Positions 55,783-64,000 of a DNA stretch of 64,000 nt are shown piece by piece. The DNA comes from Fischerella sp. JS2 (GTDB taxonomy: Bacteria > Cyanobacteriota > Cyanobacteriia > Cyanobacteriales > Nostocaceae). The position numbers were made by a program, and so were the translations under genes. The notes under the pieces are model-generated. The model was not told the origin of the DNA. It searched no databases and worked only from the letters and a program-made list of their open reading frames with translations. Position 1 is the stretch's first letter; every line of letters starts with the position of its first letter. The stretch lies in the NCBI RefSeq assembly GCF_032393985.1, contig NZ_CP135918.1, positions 2,108,001-2,172,000 of the forward strand. The letters run 5' to 3'.

Positions 55783-56148
55783 ATGAAAAACTTTCTATTA
55801 ACTTGGCTTGGTACAGCAGTTGCATTGCTAATAACAGCTAATATTCTTCAATATTTTGATATTGGCTTTGAGGTAGATAGTTTTGTTACAGCCTTGATTG
55901 CTGCTATATTCATTGGGATTGTCAATGCTTTTATTCGTCCAATATTGAGAATATTAGCCTTTCCGATCACCTTACTGACCTTTGGTTTATTTGCCTTTGT
56001 TATCAATGCATTTGCTTTATGGTTAGCAAGTTTTCTCACTCCCAGTTATGGTTTTGTGATTGAAGGACCGATCGCAGCTTTGTTAGGTTCAGTTGTATTA
56101 TCAATAGTTTCTAGTGTAATCAATTATTTTTTGAGAGTAGTTGAATAA
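55783..56148 (+). CDS. Phage-holin-family-4-type small membrane protein
   Basis: A 121-residue protein with four hydrophobic helices, beginning MKNFLLTWLGTAVALLITAN and containing ALIAAIFIGIVNAFIRPILR, ITLLTFGLFAFVINAFALWL and a final helix SVVLSIVSSVINYFL. The NxxIRP segment is characteristic of the phage holin family 4 superfamily (PF04020), which despite its name is widespread in bacterial chromosomes and of unknown function. No phage genes are nearby. Confidence 0.85.
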   Translation: MKNFLLTWLGTAVALLITANILQYFDIGFEVDSFVTALIAAIFIGIVNAFIRPILRILAFPITLLTFGLFAFVINAFALWLASFLTPSYGFVIEGPIAALLGSVVLSIVSSVINYFLRVVE

Positions 56149-56379
56149 TAGTTATTGGTCATTTATCATTTGTCATTTGTCATTGGTCATTAGTTAGTGA
56201 TAGTTATTGGTCATTTGTCATTTGTCATTGGTCATTAGTTAGTGGTTGATTATTATCTACCCCTCACACCCCACCCTTACCTTAAGCCGCGCAGGGCGCG
56301 TACACACTCCCCACTGCCCCTAATCCCTCCAAGGGCCAGGGCCGGTGAGTTCCCCATCTCCCTACACTCTCCACACCCC
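56149..56379. repeat. Heptamer repeats and C-rich low-complexity DNA
   Basis: Two near-copies of TAGTTATTGGTCATTTATCA-type heptamer blocks (56149-56190 and 56201-56245), then CCCTCACACCCCACCCTTAC and CCCCACTGCCCCTAATCCCT units similar to those at 29930, 39650 and 42210. Confidence 0.75.
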
Positions 56380-56817
56380 TCACACCTTCCTCTCTTCCAC
56401 TTGGGCTATAGCTACCGTTACCGTACCCTTTTGATCTTGGATTACAGAACGAAAAATTTGTTTGGAAACTAACAGACTTTTACACTCAGCTGCACATAAA
56501 GCAGCAGCTTCAGCAACACTAGGAGTTGCTATATGTTTATAAATCAATTGGGAAGGATTGGGAACGTAAACTGTGCGGAGAACTTCAGCAGGGAAGGTTT
56601 TTAACAGCCAATTTTGTTTCCGACAAAGTTCTACTAAGCCAGCTTCATCAGCTTTAGTATCAATAGTAGCAATACCTGCGATCGCATTTTGGGAAAGTTG
56701 ATGTTCTCTAAATACATGGATAATTGCTGCTTCTATCAACTCTTGTGAAGTTTCTTTCTGACAACCAACTCCCACCCACAAATTTTTTGAATAGAGAGAA
56801 AATTCTTCTAACAGCAA
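56380..56817 (-). CDS. CbiG C-terminal / CobE-type cobalamin synthesis protein
   Basis: A 145-residue stand-alone version of the C-terminal domain of CbiG, also known as CobE. CbiG opens the delta-lactone of cobalt-precorrin-5A in anaerobic B12 synthesis. Family features are NLWVGVGCQKETSQELIEAA at the start, IAGIATIDTKADEAGLVELC in the middle and the threonine/proline loop ATPSVAEAAALCAA. In many cyanobacteria this domain is separate from, or fused to, other cobalamin enzymes; none lies nearby here. The role of the isolated domain is not settled. Confidence 0.85.
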   Translation of the reverse strand: MLLEEFSLYSKNLWVGVGCQKETSQELIEAAIIHVFREHQLSQNAIAGIATIDTKADEAGLVELCRKQNWLLKTFPAEVLRTVYVPNPSQLIYKHIATPSVAEAAALCAAECKSLLVSKQIFRSVIQDQKGTVTVAIAQVEERKV

Positions 56818-57009
56818 TTTTAGATGTCCTAACGTGAGAATATCTTCTTATACCAATTTGAAAAAAGAATGCGATAGATAGACTGACATAACTCTTATGC
56901 ACAAAGAGTTTCCCAATCCAAAATCCAAAATTGTATTAGACGGCAAGTGGACTCACCAAGGCACAAATTCACTAGACATAATTAAACGTAGAATCCTTCT
57001 GTCTTCTAT

Positions 57010-58287
57010 TTACTCCACCGCCCCAACTGCCCGCAACAACTGTGCTACATCTTGATAACCATTAAACTCTGCTAGCATCAAAGCTGTATAGCCGCCTTGA
57101 TTTTTTAAATTCACATCTGCACCTGCTTGTAGTAATAGTTGCACAGCTTCTGTATAGCCCCGTGAAGTTGCCCACATTAAAGCTGTTGCCCCGGCTGAGT
57201 CTTGAAAATTCACATTTGCACCCTTGGCTAATAGCTGCTGGATGACGCTGGTGCGATCGCGTTCTGCTGCTTTGATCAACGGTGTTTTGCCATCATCTGC
57301 TAAGATATTGGCATTAGCACCAAACTCTAACAACACCTGCACTGTTTGAGTGTGTCCCTGGGTAACTGCCAGTGTCAAAGGCACTTCACCAAAGTTTCTG
57401 ACATTCACATCTGCCCCATGCCGCAGTAGCATTTCTACAATCTGGCTATGTCCCTGTAATGCTGCTACAAGCAAAGGTGTGTCACCCAGGTTGTTTCTGA
57501 TATGGACATTCGCACCACGACTAAGTAATAATTCGACTACATCGGTATAAGCTTCGACAACCGCAAGATGGAGGGCAGTTTCACCATCTTGATCTTGATA
57601 ATTAATATCAGCGCCTGCATCCAGTAAACAGGCTGTAACCGCACAATGTCCAGCTGCCACTGCTGCTGATAGTGCTGTACCGCGATCGCGATTTTGCAGT
57701 TTCACATCTGCCCCCGCCGCCAATAATACTTGTACAATTGGTAAATGTCCTAAGTCTGCCGCCAGCATCAACGGGGTTTCGCCTTCTTCGTCCTGGGTAT
57801 TAATATCTGCACTGACTGATAAAATTGCTTGCACAACAGCAACGTGTCCTTGCTTGAGTGCTAATTTCAAAGCAGTATCATCATCTTTATCTTTGACATT
57901 CACGTCTGCACCAGCAGCCAGTAAAACTTGTACCACCTCAGCATGGCCTTTAAGTGCTGCTGCCATTAAGGCCGTACTACCATCTTCATTAGTGGCATTG
58001 ACATCTGCACCTCTGGATACCAAAAGTCGCACAATGTCAATACTCTTAGCACTCGCAGCCAACATCAAAGCTGTTAAACCGTAGCGTCTTCTGCGTAAAT
58101 TAACATTCGCCCCAGCATTCAAAAGCGATCGCGCAATTTCCGTATAGCCAAAATTAGCAGCAAACATCAACGCCGTGGTCCCTTCGCGATCTGTGACATC
58201 AGGAATTGCACCCGCAGCCAGTAGCGCTTGCACTTGCTTAATATCACCAGTTTTAACAGCCTTTAATAATGAAGCGTCATTAGTCAT
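57010..58287 (-). CDS. Ankyrin-repeat protein (~12 repeats)
   Basis: A 425-residue protein built almost entirely of 33-residue ankyrin repeats of the form G(D/A)TALMLAA..GH..VV..LL.AGADVN. Repeats begin about residues 5, 37, 71, 104, 137, 170, 203, 236, 269, 301, 334 and 367. No enzymatic domain, signal peptide or membrane helix is visible, so it is likely a cytosolic protein-interaction scaffold. The repeats are highly regular with little decay. The partner is unknown. Confidence 0.93.
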   Translation of the reverse strand: MTNDASLLKAVKTGDIKQVQALLAAGAIPDVTDREGTTALMFAANFGYTEIARSLLNAGANVNLRRRRYGLTALMLAASAKSIDIVRLLVSRGADVNATNEDGSTALMAAALKGHAEVVQVLLAAGADVNVKDKDDDTALKLALKQGHVAVVQAILSVSADINTQDEEGETPLMLAADLGHLPIVQVLLAAGADVKLQNRDRGTALSAAVAAGHCAVTACLLDAGADINYQDQDGETALHLAVVEAYTDVVELLLSRGANVHIRNNLGDTPLLVAALQGHSQIVEMLLRHGADVNVRNFGEVPLTLAVTQGHTQTVQVLLEFGANANILADDGKTPLIKAAERDRTSVIQQLLAKGANVNFQDSAGATALMWATSRGYTEAVQLLLQAGADVNLKNQGGYTALMLAEFNGYQDVAQLLRAVGAVE

Positions 58288-58565
58288 TAGTTATTAGTCA
58301 TTGGTCATTAGTCAATAGTCCATCGTCAAGTGTCAAGAGTCAATGGTCAATTGTCCATTGTTGGTTGTTGGTTGTCGATTGTTAATTGTTGATTGTCAAT
58401 CGTTAATGGTTAGTAGTTAATAATTATTTCTCTACTCCCCCCACCTCCCCATCTCCCCATCTCCCCATCTCCCCATCTCCCCATCTCCCCACCTCCCCAT
58501 CTCCCCATTCCCCAATTTAAGGTTATGCTAATTTTTATGAAGATTTAAGAATAGGGGCTAAGGCA
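58288..58565. repeat. Heptamer repeats and eight-copy 8-bp tandem repeat
   Basis: 58288-58400 holds TTAGTCATTGGTCATTAGTC-type heptamers. 58445-58508 is eight consecutive copies of CTCCCCAT (the sixth reads CTCCCCAC). The array ends 57 bp before the DUF4079 gene start, so it lies in or beside that promoter, and copy number could vary by slippage. Confidence 0.88.
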
Positions 58566-59036
58566 ATGAATCTGGAACTATCACCATCGGTAAAATATTG
58601 GTTGCAATTCTTTCACCCGATCATGATGTGGGCATTATTGCTGATATCAGTATATGCTGCTTACTTGGGGCTACAAGTGCAGCGCACAAGAAATGCCCAA
58701 GGTGAACAAAAGAAAGAACTGATTAAAGGCAGATATAACGTTAGACATTACCAAATTGGATCTATTTTACTGGCATTTATGGTGGCAGGCTCTATTAGTG
58801 GGATGGCTGTAACCTACATTAATAATGGTAAGTTGTTCGTAGGACCACACCTGTTAGCAGGGCTGGGTATGACTGGTATTATTGCCTTTTCTGCTGCTTT
58901 ATCTCCCTATATGCAAAAAGGCGCAAATTGGGCCCGTGTCACTCATATTTTGCTGAACTTTACCCTTTTGGGTCTGTTCACTTGGCAAGCTATCACAGGT
59001 ATGCAAATTGTGCAAAAAATTCTGACTAATGCTTAG
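58566..59036 (+). CDS. DUF4079 cyanobacterial membrane protein
   Basis: A 156-residue protein with four hydrophobic helices (FFHPIMMWALLLISVYAAYL, SILLAFMVAGSISGMAVTYI, LLAGLGMTGIIAFSAALSPY, VTHILLNFTLLGLFTWQAIT). His residues in FFHP, VRHYQ, GPHLL and VTHIL lie at helix ends, as in cytochrome b561-like heme proteins, so a quinone/heme redox role is possible. The family is restricted mainly to cyanobacteria and plastid-bearing lineages, and its function is unknown. Confidence 0.85.
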   Translation: MNLELSPSVKYWLQFFHPIMMWALLLISVYAAYLGLQVQRTRNAQGEQKKELIKGRYNVRHYQIGSILLAFMVAGSISGMAVTYINNGKLFVGPHLLAGLGMTGIIAFSAALSPYMQKGANWARVTHILLNFTLLGLFTWQAITGMQIVQKILTNA

Positions 59037-59108
59037 TCAATAGTCATTGGTCATTAGTCATTGGTCATTAGAAATTACAAATGACAAAGGACAAATGACC
59101 AATAACTA
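59037..59108. repeat. Heptamer repeats
   Basis: CAATAGTCATTGGTCATTAG and its inverted counterparts (CAAATGACAAAGGACAAATG) between the convergent DUF4079 and DUF1997 genes; they may serve as a hairpin terminator. Confidence 0.8.
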
Positions 59109-59816
59109 TCAATATTGTTTATTTTTCTTGACATTTACTGGTAATTCTATGCCCAAAGACTGATGAAAATCTTCTTGGACTTTGCGGGTTAAACGACGGG
59201 AAACTTGGCGGACAATTTGATTAAGTAAGCGATCGCCTGTAGATTGCACTAAAGCTTTAGGTAGTCGCTGAATAAATCTGGGGAAGTTAATGTAGACTTT
59301 TAAATCCAATTCCCACTCTACTCTTGTAATTTTCATAGAATTAGTAGGAAGTTGGGATTGTTGAATTTCGATTAGCTGTAGCGAAGAATTATAGTTTACT
59401 TCATAACCAGGTGCTTGGTAATTGGGAACCGGGATGGTACGGATGCGGTAAATACGATCTTCAGGAGGAAGCAATTCTAAACCAACTTTTGGTTCTACTT
59501 CATAACCAAAAGATCCAAAGCGACCTATTACCAAAGCATAACCATTTTCCCCCAGTGGTTCTACTTTCATCGGCTCAGCACACCGGGAAAACCAACTACT
59601 ATGATTATTTAAATATTCAGCAATCGTGTCAGCAGAGGCATACATTTCCATACTGTCTTGATAACGACCATAAAATGTCGTGGTAGTCCCTACAGATTTT
59701 TCTGGAGATACTGCTTCAGTTTCTGTGATCGGTGATGCTATAGACAAAACAACCTCTGTTGATTCCAAGGACTCAAATGCTTCTATAGACTGATATTCTT
59801 TATTTTTAGAAAACAT
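59109..59816 (-). CDS. DUF1997 family protein
   Basis: A 235-residue soluble protein conserved in cyanobacteria and plants. The core runs from FYGRYQDSMEMYASADTIAEYL through FGSFGYEVEPKVGLELLPPE, YRIRTIPVPNYQAPGYEVNY and TRVEWELDLKVYINFPRFIQ to the helix VQSTGDRLLNQIVRQVSRRL. The layout suggests an SRPBCC/START-like lipid-binding fold. The first ~45 residues are variable and low in conservation. Function unknown. Confidence 0.85.
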   Translation of the reverse strand: MFSKNKEYQSIEAFESLESTEVVLSIASPITETEAVSPEKSVGTTTTFYGRYQDSMEMYASADTIAEYLNNHSSWFSRCAEPMKVEPLGENGYALVIGRFGSFGYEVEPKVGLELLPPEDRIYRIRTIPVPNYQAPGYEVNYNSSLQLIEIQQSQLPTNSMKITRVEWELDLKVYINFPRFIQRLPKALVQSTGDRLLNQIVRQVSRRLTRKVQEDFHQSLGIELPVNVKKNKQY

Positions 59817-59993
59817 AAGATATTTGTATATTTTTTTCTAATTGTCTAAATTAATATTTCCCCGATTGAGTGCAAGGTTTCGTACTAGATCTACATTTTG
59901 ACCGAAAACTTAAAAATAAATTATAAAATTTCATCGAATCTCTACAATAGAGACAGAAAAAAGACATACTAGTTTCCCAGGATAACGTAGAAA

Positions 59994-60653
59994 ATGAAAG
60001 CTTTTGTAGCAGGAGCAACAGGAGAAACAGGTCGTCGCATCGTACAAGAACTGACGGTGCGAAATATTCCCGTTCGCGCCTTGGTGCGTGATATCGAAAA
60101 AGCTAGGAGTATTTTGCCTAATCAAGTTGAATTAGTACAGGGTGATGTGTTAGATCGACAAAATCTAGCTGCTGCTTTGGGAGATAGTACAGTCGTTTTG
60201 TGTGCAACAGGAGCAAAACCCAGCTTTGATCCTACAGGTCCTTATAAAGTAGATTATGAAGGGACTAAAAATTTAGTCGATGCTGCTAAAGCTAAGGGGA
60301 TAGAGCATTTTGTCATTGTTTCTTCTTTAGCTACTTCCCAATTTTTCCATCCCCTCAATTTATTTTGGCTAATTTTAGTCTGGAAAAAACAAGCTGAAGA
60401 ATATCTGCAAAAAAGTGGTCTGACTTATACAATTGTCAGACCAGGTGGTCTGAAAAATGAAGATAACACTGATTCTATAGTCATGCAAAATGCGGATACC
60501 TTGTTTGAAGGTAGCATTCCACGACAAAAAGTTGCTCAAGTTTGTGTAGAAGCCCTGTTTGAGCCCGCAGCTAGGAATAAAATTGTAGAGATCGTAGCCA
60601 AACCAGAAGCTGCGGCGAAAAGCTTTAGCGAGTTATTTGCAAGTGTTGTCTGA
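59994..60653 (+). CDS. NAD(P)-binding atypical SDR (Ycf39/TIC62-like)
   Basis: A 219-residue Rossmann protein of the atypical short-chain dehydrogenase group. The N-terminal loop AFVAGATGETGRRIVQEL binds the dinucleotide and RALVRDIEKA suggests NADP. VLCATGAKPSFDPTGPYKVDYEGT and HFVIVSSLATSQFFHPLN follow, with a substrate-side segment YTIVRPGGLKNEDN. The YxxxK catalytic pair is not in the usual place, as in related non-catalytic chaperone-like proteins of cyanobacteria and plastids. Cytosolic or thylakoid-peripheral. The exact role is unknown. Confidence 0.88.
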   Translation: MKAFVAGATGETGRRIVQELTVRNIPVRALVRDIEKARSILPNQVELVQGDVLDRQNLAAALGDSTVVLCATGAKPSFDPTGPYKVDYEGTKNLVDAAKAKGIEHFVIVSSLATSQFFHPLNLFWLILVWKKQAEEYLQKSGLTYTIVRPGGLKNEDNTDSIVMQNADTLFEGSIPRQKVAQVCVEALFEPAARNKIVEIVAKPEAAAKSFSELFASVV

Positions 60654-60718
60654 CACAAAAATTAATAGTTATTTGTCATTTGTCATTTGTTATTTGTCAT
60701 TTGTAAGATCAATAACCA
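60654..60718. repeat. Heptamer repeats
   Basis: TTATTTGTCATTTGTCATTT-type units followed by AATAACCAATGACCAATGAC; the last units run into the first codons of the next gene. Confidence 0.8.
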
Positions 60719-61414
60719 ATGACCAATGACCAATTTTTAAGGAGTCGAACTCTGAAAGGCTTGGAACTTAAAGGCGTTGAAAAATTCATCGGCCCACTGG
60801 CTGCTTTGTTAGTATTTGTGTATTTATTCCAGTGGTATATTATCGATAATTTGCGATCGCGTCCTGATCCAGTATTCAATACTAGACAACCGCCCTTAGT
60901 GATGAAAGGTGGTGATCCCTATATCCGCGCCTTGATGCGAACGATTTCAGCCAGTGAGGCTAGCGGTAATCGTCCTTACTCGCTTTTGTATGGTGGAGAA
61001 CACGTCAGTGACCTCAGTCGTCATCCAGAAAAGTGTGTCACAATTATCGTTGGCCCCAATAAGGGTAACTGTTCAACAGCAGCCGGCAGATACCAAATAA
61101 TCAACACAACTTGGTTTAAAATTGCATCCAAATATCATCCAAAACCCATGCGACTTATGTTTTGGGTGAATTATAGTTTTGAACCAGAATATCAAGACAC
61201 AGTGGTGCATAGTTGGTTGAGTGATTCTCAAGTTTGGGGAGTCAATATTTCCCAACTACTACGTCAGGGTAAATTAGATGAAGTTTTGCGGCGACTATCT
61301 CCCACATGGACAAGTTTAGGATATGGTATTGAAACTAATTCTGTAAGTCCCCTTTTACCCAAGATTTATCAAAAGATGTTACAAGAAGAGTTAAAGACGG
61401 TGAGGAAAGGGTGA
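60719..61414 (+). CDS. Lambda-lysozyme-like (GH104) muramidase with N-terminal anchor
   Basis: A 231-residue protein with an N-terminal transmembrane segment (IGPLAALLVFVYLFQWYIID, ~25-45) and a C-terminal domain resembling phage lambda R lytic transglycosylases: ALMRTISASEASGNRPYSLLY, GGEHVSDLSRHPEK, STAAGRYQIINTTW and a helix-rich end. The glutamate in SASEASG is the likely catalytic acid. It would cut peptidoglycan from the cytoplasmic membrane. The called start MTNDQF is encoded by the end of an intergenic heptamer repeat (CAATGACCAATGACC), so the original start may be further down, for example the TTG in AAAGGCTTGGAACTTAAAGG. Confidence 0.85.
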   Translation: MTNDQFLRSRTLKGLELKGVEKFIGPLAALLVFVYLFQWYIIDNLRSRPDPVFNTRQPPLVMKGGDPYIRALMRTISASEASGNRPYSLLYGGEHVSDLSRHPEKCVTIIVGPNKGNCSTAAGRYQIINTTWFKIASKYHPKPMRLMFWVNYSFEPEYQDTVVHSWLSDSQVWGVNISQLLRQGKLDEVLRRLSPTWTSLGYGIETNSVSPLLPKIYQKMLQEELKTVRKG

Positions 61415-61439
61415 AGGGGAAAGGATGAAAGGTGAAATA

Positions 61440-62255
61440 TTAAGCATCTAATAGAAACAACTTGATATTTTCTACAAATACATTTGGATTTTCAAAATGA
61501 ATATTATGCCCAGCATAATTAAGTATTTTTAGCTGGCAATATTGACATAATTTAGCCATCTGTTTATTTATATCTATAAATTTTTCGTCATTTTCACCAG
61601 CTAATAAAAGTAAATCATTTTGATTATCTTTAAGTTTTTCCCACAGAGAAGGTTGGCAGCCAGTACCCATGAATCGCAGAGATTTAGCTAACTCTATAGG
61701 GTTGTTTTGTGTTCTAATTTCTATCAAATTCTGAAACTGTGGATGATTTTTGATATTGCCAAAAATCAGCTGATTATACCAATTTATTAAAAAAGCAATA
61801 AAATCATTTTTTTCAATGCTTCTTTCTAGTTTTCTGGCAATTTGTTGATCTCGCTGAATTCTTTCTTGACGTTCTACACCTGTTGCTAAGCCAGGAGAAG
61901 CAGATTCTAGAATAACTTTTGGGAATCTTTGGGGAAAGTATAAAGTGAGATATAATGCTAATCTCCCTCCCATAGAATAACCCACTAAAAAGCATTGATT
62001 AATTTTTAAATTATCTAATAACTCTATTAAACCTTGGGCAGTATATGCCATTGTATAGCAATCTTCACTTCCCAAAACTTTTGTATTTCCATGCCCTGGT
62101 AAGTCTACTTTCAAGCAATAAAAATCATGTTTTAGCAATTGTATCGCTTCATCAAATTCATGGCTATTACCCATAAATCCATGTAAAAAAAGGATAACAG
62201 GTTGATTGCGATCGCCATCGAAAGCATAAAATAATTGATAATTTGCAATTGTCAT
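61440..62255 (-). CDS. menH: MenH-type alpha/beta hydrolase (SHCHC synthase)
   Basis: A 271-residue alpha/beta hydrolase that eliminates pyruvate to form SHCHC in phylloquinone/menaquinone synthesis, needed for photosystem I in cyanobacteria. Features: oxyanion segment FLHGFMGNSHEFDE, the family motif VDLPGHGNT, nucleophile Ser in LVGYSMGGRLALY, acid Asp in LAGENDEKF and His in YAGHNIHFENP. The frame is open 21 codons upstream (62318), but MTIANYQLFYAFDG at 62255 is the usual start. No other men gene is adjacent. Confidence 0.9.
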   Translation of the reverse strand: MTIANYQLFYAFDGDRNQPVILFLHGFMGNSHEFDEAIQLLKHDFYCLKVDLPGHGNTKVLGSEDCYTMAYTAQGLIELLDNLKINQCFLVGYSMGGRLALYLTLYFPQRFPKVILESASPGLATGVERQERIQRDQQIARKLERSIEKNDFIAFLINWYNQLIFGNIKNHPQFQNLIEIRTQNNPIELAKSLRFMGTGCQPSLWEKLKDNQNDLLLLAGENDEKFIDINKQMAKLCQYCQLKILNYAGHNIHFENPNVFVENIKLFLLDA

Positions 62256-63141
62256 AATTAAGTATGGGCAATCGGTAATACGTTTAAAACAGTCTTCCTT
62301 GGCAATTACCAACAACAAAACACGATATTGTAAACAATACCCCTACCCAATAAATAATGATTTTTGACAAATAACAACCTTCACGAGCTAGCCTTAAATT
62401 GTACCAATCTACTTAGTTAAATTTAAAGAAAAAATTATATTTTTTAAATTTTTGTCAATTCCAAATTACTTGAGAATATAAAATTTTCATGAAAAATTGG
62501 TTAAGAAAACTTTATATAAAGAATCTTGATAGTAAACAATTAATTTAACTATAAGACTCATATTTGATTTTGAAAAAAATACCTACTTATCTACCTCCCT
62601 GCTTACGCTTCTTTTTCTATTGCTTATTGCACTCTTTGCCTACTGCCTGCCTCTAAGAAAAGTTCGTAAAGCAAATCAGACTACTATAGAATAATGAAGA
62701 CAGAATAATTAAGACAATCCCCAGCAAGTCCTGTAGCAGGAAGAGAAAATTTATGTTTAAATCTAAAAGATTTTAGGTAAAATCTACATAACTTAGTTTT
62801 TTTTCAAAGTTGAAATTTTGAATTTTCCACAAAAATTTGCTTAAGCGGCTCATTTGCTACTGTTGACCTAAAATAGTTAACAAGTCATTAACAAAAGCAT
62901 TTGATTGAGGTTTATCTACCTATTTAATTAGATATCATACATAGTCTGTTCTATTTTAATTTCTACCCAGCGATAGTTAAGAAATCCTTCCTAAGAGTGC
63001 AATCACTACAAAAGCATTCTTAATTGCAATGCTACAGATTTAATTCTGCATTTCAAATTTCCTAGACACATAGACACAAAGTGGCTTTTTGTAGAGTAGC
63101 GACTTCCGCAGTTATTCCAAATTAAATTACAAAGGTGCAAA
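62256..63141. other. Divergent intergenic region upstream of phosphoketolase
   Basis: About 890 bp, very AT-rich with no supported ORF, RNA or repeat. It separates divergent menH and xfp and should contain both promoters; AAAGGTG lies just before the xfp start. Confidence 0.45.
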
Positions 63142-64000
63142 ATGGTAGCAACACCCTCAAAACCAACCGCAGAAGAAATTAGCTCTATTAGCTGTTATGG
63201 CAAAGCACGGTCAACAGTTGACGGCGCACCCCTTAGCTCTGATGAACTCCGCAAGATGCACGCTTTCTGGCGTGCTGCTAACTACTTGGCTATTGGTATG
63301 ATTTATCTGCGGGATAACCCACTGCTAAAAGAACCTCTCAAACCTGAGAATATCAAGCATCGTTTATTAGGACATTGGGGTTCTAGTCCGGGGATCAGTT
63401 TTCTTTATACTCACCTCAACCGTGCGATCAAGAAATTTGACCAGGACATGTTATACATCGTAGGTCCTGGTCATGGTGCGCCTGGATTCCTTGGCCCTTG
63501 TTATCTAGAAGGCAGTTATTCCCAATACTTTTCCGACTGTAGCGAAGACGAAGAGGGAATGAAGCGCTTTTTCAAGCAGTTCTCTTTCCCTGGTGGGATT
63601 GGTAGCCACTGCACCCCTGAAACTCCTGGCTCGATTCATGAAGGAGGTGAACTAGGTTACAGCATATCCCATGCTTATGGTGCAGCATTTGATAACCCCA
63701 ACTTGATTGTTGTAGCACTGGCTGGGGACGGAGAAGCTGAAACAGGGCCTTTGGCAACCTCCTGGCATTCTAATAAATTCATCAATCCCATTCGTGACGG
63801 TGCAGTGTTACCTATTTTGCACCTGAATGGTTACAAAATTAACAACCCTACGATTTTGGCTCGTATCAGCCATGAAGAGCTAGAAGACTTGTTTCAGGGT
63901 TATGGCTACACTCCCTACTTTGTAGAAGGCTCTGATCCCGAAAGTATGCATCAGGCCATGGCCGCAACTTTAGATCATTGCATCTCAGAAATTCATAAAA
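63142..64000 (+). CDS. xfp: Phosphoketolase, 3'-truncated by window edge
   Basis: The first 286 codons of a thiamine-diphosphate phosphoketolase that splits xylulose-5-phosphate or fructose-6-phosphate to acetyl phosphate. Visible: RMH-type [92 protein letters not shown] and the ThDP-binding [20 protein letters not shown], then [17 protein letters not shown]. The frame is open to the last base, so the remaining ~500 residues lie outside. The start ATG at 63142 follows AAAGGTGCAAA. Phosphoketolase feeds acetate/lipid synthesis from the Calvin cycle and glycogen. Confidence 0.96.
   Translation, partial: MVATPSKPTAEEISSISCYGKARSTVDGAPLSSDELRKMHAFWRAANYLAIGMIYLRDNPLLKEPLKPENIKHRLLGHWGSSPGISFLYTHLNRAIKKFDQDMLYIVGPGHGAPGFLGPCYLEGSYSQYFSDCSEDEEGMKRFFKQFSFPGGIGSHCTPETPGSIHEGGELGYSISHAYGAAFDNPNLIVVALAGDGEAETGPLATSWHSNKFINPIRDGAVLPILHLNGYKINNPTILARISHEELEDLFQGYGYTPYFVEGSDPESMHQAMAATLDHCISEIHK

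Noticed and set aside
55783-61414. Prophage suggested by a holin-family protein and a lambda-lysozyme-like enzyme
   Set aside because: The two genes are 4.6 kb apart among ordinary cyanobacterial genes; no terminase, capsid or tail genes; both families are common as chromosomal genes.
1-64000. cas genes, toxin-antitoxin pairs or phage defence islands
   Set aside because: I looked for these near the CRISPR array and the IS element, but none of the ORFs shows such domains.

Overview
The window is chromosomal DNA of a filamentous, probably heterocyst-forming cyanobacterium (Nostocales-like). The evidence is the very frequent HIP1-type octamer GCGATCGC, an LdpA clock-input protein, a Ycf45-like ATPase, a PatA-type regulator, a 6S RNA gene directly downstream of purK, several cyanobacterial DUF families, and abundant 7-8 bp tandem repeats and palindromes between genes. 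No species is claimed. Base composition looks uniform; no prophage, plasmid origin or cas gene was seen.

Layout. 1-1858: the 3' part of alanine racemase, a six-repeat CRISPR array with no cas genes, and tRNA-Leu(UAG). 2043-3814: a metal-handling group with a MerC-family protein and an SmtA-type metallothionein divergent from a CmtR-like ArsR repressor; a perfect 26-bp palindrome lies between the last two. 4588-10494: a class III aminotransferase, two paralogous ethanolamine-permease-like APC transporters and a HAD phosphatase, probably an amine uptake and conversion unit. 11451-23225: a chemosensory/phototaxis cluster (PatA-type regulator, CheY, CheW, MCP, CheA-REC, second MCP). A third related MCP sits at 42418-45375. 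The three MCP GAF domains differ in the cysteines that would hold a bilin.

23365-36387: an MFS exporter; glycogen phosphorylase, a lone cyclic-nucleotide-binding protein and pyruvate kinase (glycogen breakdown and glycolysis); a DUF1269 protein; the Ycf45-like ATPase and LdpA; then REC-histidine kinase and REC-GGDEF genes. 36415-38042 is a third member of that REC series, a REC-GGDEF-EAL gene broken by a stop codon, an internal deletion and a complete IS1-family element with an 8-bp target duplication.

38709-50642: MOSC protein, signal peptidase I and dihydroorotase (the last two between inverted ~200-bp repeats), the third MCP, class I aldolase, aspartate aminotransferase, PurK and 6S RNA. 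51172-64000: an M16 peptidase pair (one catalytic, one without the zinc motif), a peptidoglycan-binding protein, small membrane and acidic proteins, a CobE/CbiG-C protein, an ankyrin-repeat protein, DUF4079 and DUF1997 proteins, an NAD(P)-binding protein, a lambda-lysozyme-like enzyme, MenH, and the 5' part of phosphoketolase.

The most informative signals are the decayed EAL gene with its IS1 insertion, the graded loss of chromophore cysteines across the MCP paralogs, the orphan CRISPR array, the aminotransferase/permease unit, and intergenic repeats that have entered coding sequence in at least two genes (ldpA and the REC-histidine kinase).
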